From contig CM076153.1 in assembly GCA_038025085.1 (NCBI GenBank), forward strand, positions 22,047,001-22,111,000: a stretch of 64,000 bases of DNA. The letters are read 5' to 3'. The translations under genes and the position numbers were made by a program. This DNA is from Tetragonia tetragonoides (taxonomy: Eukaryota; Streptophyta; Magnoliopsida; Caryophyllales; Aizoaceae). The notes under the pieces are model-generated. The model saw only the letters and a program-made list of their open reading frames with translations, searched no databases and was not told the origin of the DNA. This document shows positions 53,660-62,008 of this stretch, piece by piece (within the stretch, counting starts at the first letter, position 1; each line of letters begins with the position of its first letter).

Positions 53660-53695
<36 letters not shown>

Positions 53696-54057
53696 TTTTT
53701 TTTTGTGTCGGTCGTCTGACGATCTCGACTCACCCAAGGGTGAGTCGCCTGAGACGGGCGACTGACCCAAGGGTGAGTCGTCTGCCTGTCTCGACTCACC
53801 CAAGGGTGAGTCGTCTGCGGCAGACGACCGACGCAAAAAAAAAAAAAAAAAAAAACACAACTTCAATTCATAACTTCACGATTCAATTCAAGGCAAAAAA
53901 TATTCAATTCAAGGCAAAAAAAATTCAATTCAAGGCAAAAAAAATTCAATTCAAAAAAAAAAAAAAAAAAAATTCGAAAAGTTACCCCCTTGCGCCGTCG
54001 GTCGCCGCCTCCCTCGCCGTCGAAACCTCTGCCGCCGCTGCCGCTAGCACTTGACAT
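51497..54057 (-). CDS. Plant mobile domain (PMD) protein carried by the MULE, one frameshift
   Basis: Four exons on the minus strand: 54057-53986 (MSSASGSGGRGF start, donor GTAACT), 53404-52192 (donor GTACGT), 52102-51695 (acceptor CTACGTAG, donor GTAAGTGA) and 51616-51497 (ends RDWRAAK then TGA). Exon phases agree. The PMD core is clear: LSHLADIMFRHIDFPLISAF, VERWQPDTNSFHMPFGEMTI, LLIGSTLFVDKSGNRI, FSWGSAALAFLYRQLG, then exon 3 WLPYGSNP and RCLRQIGYVQSIP. Within exon 2 the frame changes by one base near 52940-52955, just before MRAQIEGTG, so a single indel separates the N-terminal extension from the PMD. This could be a true inactivating mutation or a sequence error. PMD proteins of the MAIN/MAIL type affect silencing and genome stability in the host. 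The role of transposon-borne copies is not known to me. Confidence 0.82.
53440..53695 (-). repeat. (TAA)n microsatellite, right arm
   Basis: About 255 bp of TAA triplets with periodic TAACAATAAA interruptions, in intron 1 of the PMD gene. It mirrors the (ATT)n tract of the left arm. Confidence 0.95.
53706..53835 (-). repeat. Right subterminal palindromic repeats of the MULE
   Basis: Three to four units of GACTCACCCAAGGGTGAGTCG with GTCTG spacers, the inverse counterpart of the left array. They lie in intron 1 of the PMD gene, followed by an A run and three short repeats of TTCAATTCAAGGCAAAAAA. Confidence 0.9.
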
Positions 54058-54194
54058 GGTCGTGGTGGTGGTGGTGGTGGTTGCCGGTGTGATGGTGTGG
54101 TGGTGAGGATGAGTGAGTGAGGAAGAGAGGATGAGTGAGAGTGGATGAGTGAGAGTGAGTGAGTGATAGTGAGTGAGGAAGAGGGGTGGGTGAG

Positions 54195-54261
54195 GGTAAA
54201 ATTGGAAAGGGGGGGGGGGGGGGCGGTAGCTAGTAAAAAGGGGCGGTATTTAGCAATTCAC
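54195..54261 (-). repeat. Right terminal inverted repeat of the MULE
   Basis: Counterpart of 47909-47975. It contains a G run at about 54209-54223 within GGGCGGTAGCTAGT. A (GTG)n tract near 54060-54082 and GAGTGA repeats lie between it and the first exon of the PMD gene. Confidence 0.9.
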
Positions 54262-54269
54262 TAAAATTA

Positions 54270-54848
54270 ATATAACGTGATTATTAACTCATCGAAAAAT
54301 CGAAGTGTAATTGCCACTTACGAAAAACTATTAGTATTATATGGATAAATATTTATATAATCCATTTAATATCATGAATGTCATATAATAAGATTACTAT
54401 AATTTTATAGGGCATCTTATCTAATTTAAAATGTTATCATCAATTTCAATTAACTATTAATTAACTCGCTATATATGTTACATAATCCAAGAGGTAATAA
54501 TTTAAAAGTCTTTCTATACTTGATGTTTGTACACCAATACTCTTATGTTGATATAAGTGTACAACTAACATTCTAAAGATATGATCCTTCTTTTATGCTA
54601 AAATCAGTTTAAACATCTAATATATACATAACTACCTTTCAAATAATAAAGAAATTTTAGACGTAAACCAAATAATAATAAAATATTTTTTAATGCTTGC
54701 TTGCTTGTTTTTTCAAAGTTATATGCGGACAAAGTACTGCTTTGAATAACGCAAAAGTCCAATGTAAAGTTGAAGGGAGTGCATTAATAATTATAAAGTT
54801 GAAGGGAACATAAATTGAGGCCCCAAACTAACATGGGGATCAGTATAT
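54270..54848. other. Intergenic DNA right of the MULE
   Basis: AT-rich, nothing recognised. Confidence 0.5.
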
Positions 54849-54851
54849 TAC

Positions 54852-55098
54852 GGCTCTGTTTGATTCACCTTAATTTTACTTAAATTTAGTTCATGTATAT
54901 CCTTACCACTCTTATAACTTTTTATTCTGAAATAGTTTCATGATGATAACTACGTCATCGAAAATATCTCAAAGCATACTTCCAAATGAGTCCAAAATTG
55001 ACTATGTTTGGACGAAGTTTAAATGGTTAACGGTCAAGTTTAAAAAATCAATTCAGTTCAGTTCAGATCAATTTTATCTAGGTGAATCAAACAGAGCC
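54852..55098. mobile_element. Small MITE with GGCTCTGTTTGATTCACCT ends
   Basis: Inverted ends GGCTCTGTTTGATTCACCT are perfect over 19 bp. TAC flanks both sides (54849-54851 and 55099-55101), giving a 3-bp duplication consistent with PIF/Harbinger, though TAC is unusual. The ORF at 54940 lies inside it and is a chance frame. Confidence 0.8.
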
Positions 55099-55101
55099 TA
55101 C

Positions 55102-56704
55102 GTAAAGTATTCTACACATACTCTTTTTATTATATTTTACATTGAGATTACTTTTTAAATTTTTATAACTAATACACGTATCTTTCCTCTTATTTTTACA
55201 TTGCAACTCTTTAGTTGTGTCGGCTTGCAAATCTAATTACTAATTACCTTTTTAGATGGAAGCGTCTTATGTTGTAAATCAATAGAACATACTACAAATG
55301 AGTCTTATTTTAAAGGATATTTCGTACTGTTCCAATGGTGTAAGAATATTAATTTTTTAAGCGGTGAAACTAAAGTTATATGCTTTTTAAAATCTAATAT
55401 TCTATTCTTTAATAATTTAGGAAAGTACAACTTTAGTATATATTCTATACCAAAACCTCTAATTAATAGTGTACTCTTTAAGGATTTAGGAAAATACAAC
55501 TTTAGTAAATATTCTATACCAAAACAGATATTTCCATTTTATATTTATTTTTAAATTTTATTACAATAACTCGCTTAGGTGGACGCCTCCAATGCTGTCA
55601 GAAAATACCTCTAATATATAGATATTATATGATTCCCAGAAGATGAGGAGAAAAAGAAAAAACTATTTCCAGAGGGAAGTAACATTTGTGGTTTTTCTTT
55701 TTAGCCTTTTGGATTTTCTAACTCTAACAAATCAACAATGTATATAATGTTGGTTGACCCATGCGATTCCTGCGTTAGCCCAGCCCATCTCCAAGAAGCA
55801 GGTCACTTGTTTCACCTTGGGCAGGGGTGCAAACGTGCGGATATACTCGTGAGCGCTCGTGAACATATACTTTATTAAAGTTTGGTCAAAACTCTTGCAC
55901 CAAAAAAAAGTTTGGTCAAAACTCGATTGATAATAAATGAGATCAGTATAAGCATTTATTCAATGCTCGTTGTATAAATGAGCCAAGCATGAGCATGTAC
56001 TCTTCTACTCGACTCGTTTAGTAGCTCATGGGTTATATTTCCTTCAATATTAGTGTATGTACTCGCCAGCATCTCGTTAATGACTCAGTCAAAACTCGGT
56101 CAAATCTCGTTTAAAACTCACTCGATAAGAAACGAACCGAGCACGAGCACCAATTTGATGTTTTCTTAATAAACGAGTTGTACGAACACAACAATACTCG
56201 ACTCGTCTCTATTCGTTTGCACCTCTACCTAGGGATCGGATGTAGTGTATAACTAAGTCCATCAAAGCTCCTTTCGAGTTCGGGTTGTCTATTAAAGCTC
56301 AGCTCGAGTTCGGATCAACCCGAAGTCGAGTGATTATGGCTCGAGCGGTTAGCTCGATTTGTTTGATTTTATCTCTATTTAAGTTTAGGAAATTATCCAT
56401 TTTTATATTAGGATTTTACTCAAATTGTTATATGCATAGATCACTAATGGTCGAGACAACTACAAACAAATAAAAATTCTTCTTAAGAAATTGCTACACG
56501 TTCCAATAGGGCAGATTGTTGAGGCTTAAAGGCATATTGGCTAGTGATTGTGAGACCTCAATTCTTGAATAAAGGAGACATCGAATGTCTCCGCCATTTC
56601 ATTCCTCTTTATCTATCAAGGGATGGAAGAGCTTTTGGTTTTTTTTATGTTGTCAAAGAGTTGAACAATAGTTTTTCGTGTTGTTAAAGAATTGAACAAT
56701 GAAA
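55102..56704. other. Intergenic DNA with a 69-bp tandem repeat and ACTCGNNN-rich repeat sequence
   Basis: TTTAGGAAAGTACAACTTTAG occurs at 55416 and with few changes at 55485 (period 69 bp). From about 55840 to 56340 the DNA is rich in GAGCTCG, ACTCG and CTCGT motifs typical of degenerate plant repeats. No gene is supported. Confidence 0.5.
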
Positions 56705-56752
56705 ATAGATGGCGAGAGCGTGATTGAATTGATCAGGTCATGTAGGAATAAG

Positions 56753-56855
56753 GTTAAAGTCTACCGGTTTGTTAGGATGCCTCGCATGCATACATCACTA
56801 CACTTCCATTTGACACCTATCGTAATGATAAATGGCTCGTCTCACCGTGACCTTT
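56753..56855 (-). pseudogene. Chloroplast 4.5S rRNA pseudogene in a NUPT
   Basis: About 103 bases on the minus strand beginning GGTCACGGTGAGACGAGCC and containing ATCATTACGATAGGTGTCAA. Several transitions and a small deletion (GCATGCGAGG for the expected GCAGCTGAGG) separate it from the plastid sequence. It is not a functional nuclear gene. Confidence 0.88.
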
Positions 56856-56956
56856 TCTTGAATTCTTAAAACTTCTGTCACTCCATCCCTGTAGGGGCAG
56901 GGAACTCGTCAATGTCTCGGTTGTGCTATCGGCGACTCTAGGAATAAAGTCGAAAT

Positions 56957-57812
56957 AGGAGAACACTCATCTTTGGGTGAACTTACTACTTAGATGCTTT
57001 CAGCAATCATCCACTCCGATCCGCACTTGGCTACCCAACTGTTGCGTCCTTCCCGGTCCTCTTGTATTAGGAAAAGGTCCTCTTAATGCTCGCCCACACC
57101 GGATATGGACTAAACTGTCTCATGACATTCTGAACCCAACTCACGGACCACTTTAATGGGCGAACAACCCAACGCTTGAACAATACAGCCCTAGGTGGAA
57201 ATGACCCAACATCGAGGTGACAAACCTTCCCTTCTATGTGAACTCTTGGGGAAGATCAACCTGTTATCCCTAGAATAACGTTTATCCATTAAGCGATGAC
57301 CCTTCTACTCGGCATTGTCGGATCACAAAGGCTGATCTTTCGTCCCTACTCGATAGGTGGGTCTTGCACTGAAACTCCCTGCCTTCTACCTTTGCACTTG
57401 AGGGCCAATCTCCATTTGGCCGGAGGAAACCTTTGCACGCCTCCGTTACCTTTTGTGAGGCCTACGACCCATAAGAACTCTCTACCTAAGACTGTCCTTT
57501 GGCCCGTAGGTCTACGCAAGGTTAAAATTATACCACTTTCAAGTGGTATCTCAATTATGGCTCAGGTCCCCCCGGAAGGAGGCCTTCTTCGCCTTCTACC
57601 TAAACCGCGCAAAAAAGGCCAAAAGCTTGATAAGGTATTTTTGCACAGGTGCAGGTAGTTTGCACGCATCTTCACAAACATGTCTATTTCACCATGCCTC
57701 TCTCCGAGACAATGCCCGATCGTTTCGCCTTTTAAGTGGGTCGAAACTTACCGGCAATGAATTTTGCTACCTTAGAATAATTGTTATAGTTACGAGCACC
57801 ATTCACATTGGA
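56957..57812 (-). pseudogene. Chloroplast 23S rRNA 3' fragment in a NUPT
   Basis: Plus-strand landmarks are complements of 23S: GATCAACCTGTTATCCCTAG, TTACTACTTAGATGCTTTCA, CAGCCCTAGGTGGAAATGAC and AGGTAGTTTGCACGCATCTT. About the last 850 bases of the gene are represented. The ORFs reported at 57296-57818 are frames across this rRNA copy and not proteins. Confidence 0.9.
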
Positions 57813-59988
57813 TTATAACAGCTTTTTTTAATAATGAAAAATTTTAAACTAGTTTAAAAAGTTGCTACAACATTTTGTTAACTACTTTGGGATACAAGAA
57901 TCCCTCGATATCTTTTAATTTTTGATCCAACTGAGGTATCGAAGCTATTATAATAAATTTACATACTATGGGAAATGAGGAATTTGGGACCTAATGTACA
58001 TAATGTCTCAGTCTTAACCAATAAGCACCCCTCAATATCTTAATTAGGTGCTTTCAAACAACAATCAAAAGCAATGCTAAAATTTAGGATTGAGTACACC
58101 CTTCATGCAGCTTATCGGCTATACAATAACCTTGTTGATTGCATCTTGTCAGGAGTTAGGTGCGAAAATTAGAGAACAATCAAGCAAACACACGTTCTTT
58201 TTAATGTTAATGTTGTAAATCGAAATGGAAAAATCACGATTAAACTAGTATTATAATTCTATACAGAGTCAATAATATTGTCAAGTTATACTCACGCCTA
58301 TAATCTCAAGCATACTCCAACATTGGTCTATGCCTCGAATTTAATTTATTAGCCCCAACCTTCCAACTTCTAAATCAACTAGAATTAGAAATGAGAATCA
58401 GGTTAGAGAGCAATGGTCCTCCCTTCACATTTCTTGACAAAGATTAAGATTCGATTGTCATTGCCTCCTCCATAAAATTTGCCAAGAGAAAATTACAATT
58501 CAGTTAGAATACTACTAGAAATCCTTCTACTATCAGAAAATATTTTCTTAGTTAACTATCTAATTTAACTAGTTTGTTCCCTTTCATACCATGTAATAAG
58601 GAAACAACTATAATTATCCTAAAAGTTACCAAAAGTCAGGTTAGCTACCAACATCTATAATAGTAATGCGAACTAACGAACCAATCTCATGTAGCAAAAC
58701 AACTAATTTGTTCCCTTTCGTACCACCTTTTTACACATTTTCTACTAAATTTTACCCTCTTCTAAATTTTACAATCTAATCATTGACGCTAACAAGTTTG
58801 GTGGTCGATTGATGGAACAATGGCTTTAGAAATAGTTGTGTACTGTATGTGCAACTGTGTGCAGGTATATGGGGGTGGCGCTGGGCCTTCAACAATTTGA
58901 AGGGGAAATCAATTTTGAGCTCGAGGGGCATGCGAGCCATGCTTTATTGCTTTTTGGCTTAAAGTTATATTGGGGAGCTAGGAGTCCTTTTAGCTTTATT
59001 GTTGAACAAATTATTGTGTGGTTAATTGGTTATTGTAATGATAAGAGGATCAAATTAGTATCGTTAGATTTCATTCATATTTTTACGGTGACAGGATTTG
59101 GTTCGAAATCAGCCAGAGACAATTATTGATTTGACAATCCAATCATCATCAACTTTATATTTACGTAACTGATAGGATATGAAATGTCAAATTAAACATA
59201 TTCAATCTTAGATATGCAAGTAAACAGACAATTTCTTTGATAAGCACAAGTACATACACAAAACACAAAGGACAATCTGAAACAGTGAAATGACTAATGA
59301 GCAGTGGAAGCAAACCACCCACCTGCTTCCTTAATGACTGAGGCCCTGTTGTTTTCGTTGCTTCCATTTTGCATTCCGTTTCGTTCCATTCTATTTTAAT
59401 CCGTTCCGTTTGGAATTCTGTACTTTTTTGTCTCACATTTTCCTCCATTATCCGCGCCGCGCCGCGCCATTCCGTGACGTTATATTCCGTTTCTCACCGC
59501 TCCGCACCATGATATAGCATTCATTCACTATAATTATGAGTAGGAAGCTACAAACGGAATATAAAGCCCGTTTACCATAATGTTGAACAATATTGTGTTG
59601 GACGGGAAATTGTGTGTGAAACTGAAGGATAACAGCCGATTTTGGTAACCGGTTATACTTATACATACTTGGGAAAGTGGTAAGCACCAAAATTAGAAGT
59701 AGTCGACCGCATACGTTTTAAAGTGATGCAAATTTAAGCTAAAAGTGTGTGTTTGATTGTAAAATTGATATATATTTTGTAGAACGGAGGTTTTGAACCA
59801 GATTATTGAATAAGTCAAACAAAGCAAATGGTTCACATTGCAACATATCGATCCACGCCACAAACTAGAAGTAGTTGACCATGAACGTTTTAATAAAGTG
59901 TTGCAAATGTAAGCTACACATATGTATTTGATTGCAAAACGAATGTATAGAATAGAGATTTTTGAAGTATATGCTCTAGCTAGCTTAT
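57813..59988. other. Intergenic DNA
   Basis: No recognised gene. A 97-codon frame at 58836-59129 (VALGLQQFEGEINFELEGH) has no known domain and no supporting context. The GC-rich run GCGCCGCGCCGCGCC at 59453-59467 is a local oddity. Confidence 0.45.
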
Positions 59989-59999
59989 GGGAATAAGTT

Positions 60000-60142
60000 T
60001 GTTTTTTTGCTCATATGCAAGTGAATGGCGATCGAGGCACCCTCTGCTATATCATGTTTGGACTCTCATGTTCAATAGCGAACATATCAGACTAACTGAA
60101 CAACCAGCGCAAGCACTGACCCCGTCAACGTAGCACCAACAA
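60000..60142 (-). mobile_element. 5'-truncated SINE, same family as 14734-15028
   Basis: Target duplications GGGAATAAGTT at 59989-59999 and 60143-60153. The element has the 3' half of the SINE (minus strand, from TGTTGGTGCTACGTTGACGG to CGCCATTCACTTGCATATG) and an A-rich tail. The Pol III boxes are absent. Confidence 0.85.
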
Positions 60143-60153
60143 GGGAATAAGTT

Positions 60154-60800
60154 AAACAAAGTAAATGGTGCACATTGCAGCATATCGGTCCACCGCAAAT
60201 GAGTAATCCACCACGCACATCTTAGAATGATGCAAATGTAAGATGAAAGAGAGTATTTGATTGCAAACCGTATATGATTGCCGGTGAACACAGGTTTTAC
60301 AAGTATCCACTAGATTAGTGGAATGAAGTAAACAAAGTAAATGGTGCATATTGCATTATATTGGTCCAGGATAATAAGTAGAAGAGTGACTCAAGGAAAA
60401 AAGGGGGAACAGGTTGCTAGTCATCATAGGACCCACGGACTAACGATAGAAATTGTACAAATTAAAATCTATCATCGGTAGTAAGTTAGGTCGGATTCAA
60501 GTCGGGTCAGATCAGGTCGGCCCAACAACAAGCTAAGTGAGTTATATCTGATTTGGGTCAAATTAGGCATCAGTTCTGACTAGATATTGTGTCGCAAATT
60601 TCGGGTTGGATCGAGTCATTCACATGGTGAGCCGGGTCATAAACATGCCGAGCCTTTTCAAATCGAGTTTAGGTTGGGTCAAATTTTGCCAACTTTATGC
60701 TTAACACAATATTGTCTAACGTACTAGACGCGCCTTATAATGTAATGGAGTCTAATAATAACTGTACATGGCTGAATCTACTGGAAATAGTTATGCTACA
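60154..60800. other. Intergenic DNA
   Basis: Contains GGTCGGATTCAAGTCGGGTC-type degenerate repeats (60480-60680); no gene. Confidence 0.5.
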
Positions 60801-60808
60801 CTTAGAAG

Positions 60809-61416
60809 TAGGGATGGCAATGGGGCTGGGTGGTAGTGGATATAGGTAGATCCATCTTCATATCCACTTGGATATTTTGATTCTGCCACACCCCCCTTCC
60901 CCACCACGGGTTGGAGATCCCAAATCCACCTCCGCCTCATTTACTCGGCAGGTATCTACCTCCGCTCCATTTATCGGGAGGGTATCCATATCTGCTTTAT
61001 ACCCGCCCGAAAAGAAACGAAACCCACATCTGGATCTACCTCAAATTCACCCTAAGATAATTTGCAAGGAAAATTTAAGCTTTTTGAAAAAGCAATAGCA
61101 GTGGACAATTTTATATATTTGGTAAAATAAAATTTTATATATTTATATTTTCCATTTTTTATTTTTATGTGGGTATGAGGCGGGGCAGATGGGTATAACC
61201 TATAAGGTGGGGCGTATAAGCGGGTATAAGGTGGTGCGGGGTTCCGACGAGTATTCACTGGAGGAAGAAGGCAAACCACCTCCTTCCATCCCCGCGGCAG
61301 TTTAGCTTTATCAAAATCATCCCCGCCCCATCCCCACCTAGCGCTCCCCCATCACCGCCCCAATTGAAGCGAACGCGGGGCGACATCTACTTATACCCGC
61401 CCCACTGTCATCCCGA
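60809..61416. mobile_element. hAT-type MITE, 608 bp
   Basis: An 8-bp target duplication CTTAGAAG (60801-60808 and 61417-61424) flanks inverted ends TAGGGATGGCAATGGGG and TCGGGATGACAGTGGGG. The interior is GC-rich with repeats of TATCCAC, CCTCCGC and CCCGCCCC. No transposase. Confidence 0.85.
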
Positions 61417-61424
61417 CTTAGAAG

Positions 61425-62008
61425 TTAGCAGTAGTTTAGAAGAAGATCAGCAAATTCTTGAATCAATCACCTATAATACGCCCAAACAGCAATCAAAAGC
61501 ATTATATAATGACTGGTCATTTGCCATGCATCATATATAAGCCACTAGAGAACTCCATAGCATCTCATGATCTCAACGCTACCAAACATATATATTGACC
61601 AGCAATCATCAACCCTACTCAATTACCTTGCTGTTTATGCACTGGCAAGCAACAGTCCTGCCTATATATAGATTTTGAATCAAACTTGATGAAGTAAAGA
61701 ACAAGTAGTGAATGAGATCAAATTAAAGCAACTGAAAGACAATTTGTACAACATGATATACAAAAATATCCATAGAATGAGATCTCTGAAATTTTACAAA
61801 AATTGTCATAACAGTCCTGCCTGTAGCTTTTGAATCAAACTTATGAGCTTGAAAAGAACAACCTCCAAGTCCTCTATGGATGACCCAATTAAGTTCCAAA
61901 ATCTCATTGCAAATAAAGTCAAGTAGGCGAATAAATCGAACATTCGAAAAACAACTTGTACAACATATACAAAAGTATCCATAATGAGATCTGAAATTTT
62001 AGTACATA
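61425..62008. other. 3' flank of the WIP zinc-finger gene
   Basis: A partial duplication is visible: AACAGTCCTGCCT with downstream TGAATCAAACTT at about 61650-61690 recurs at 61810-61840, and ACAACTTGTACAACAT-type sequence occurs near 61740 and 61953. The 61806-62012 ORF is probably a chance frame in the 3' UTR. Confidence 0.45.

Larger units (their letters stand above)
47909..54261. mobile_element. Autonomous-type Mutator-like element (transposase-OTU plus PMD gene)
   Basis: Terminal inverted repeats of about 65 bp share CTAAATACCGCCCC, ACTAGCTACCGCCCCCC and CCAATTTT at both ends. The duplication TAAAATTA is at 47901-47908 and 54262-54269. Inverted similarity extends about 600-800 bp inward as CT-rich leaders, palindromic repeats and an (ATT)n tract on each side. 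Two convergent spliced genes fill the interior: a transposase fused to an OTU protease on the plus strand and a plant-mobile-domain gene on the minus strand. Stop codons meet near 51271 and 51497. The transposase frame is intact, so this copy may still be able to supply transposase. Confidence 0.93.
56705..57812 (-). other. Nuclear plastid DNA (NUPT): chloroplast rRNA block
   Basis: The minus strand is a decayed copy of the chloroplast 23S rRNA 3' part, the 23S-4.5S spacer, 4.5S rRNA and part of the 4.5S-5S spacer, in plastid order. Divergence includes many C-to-T and G-to-A changes and small indels, so the insertion is old. The host flanks on both sides are AT-rich. Confidence 0.9.

Noticed and set aside
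53440..53866. Minus-strand ORFs of poly-Ile, poly-Leu and poly-Tyr
   Set aside because: Frames through the (TAA)n tract inside intron 1 of the PMD gene.
57296..57818. ORFs of 120 and 91 codons
   Set aside because: They lie in the chloroplast 23S rRNA insertion and are not protein genes.
59335..59700. Possible MITE starting AGGCCCTGTTGTTTTCG
   Set aside because: No inverted counterpart or target duplication could be found.
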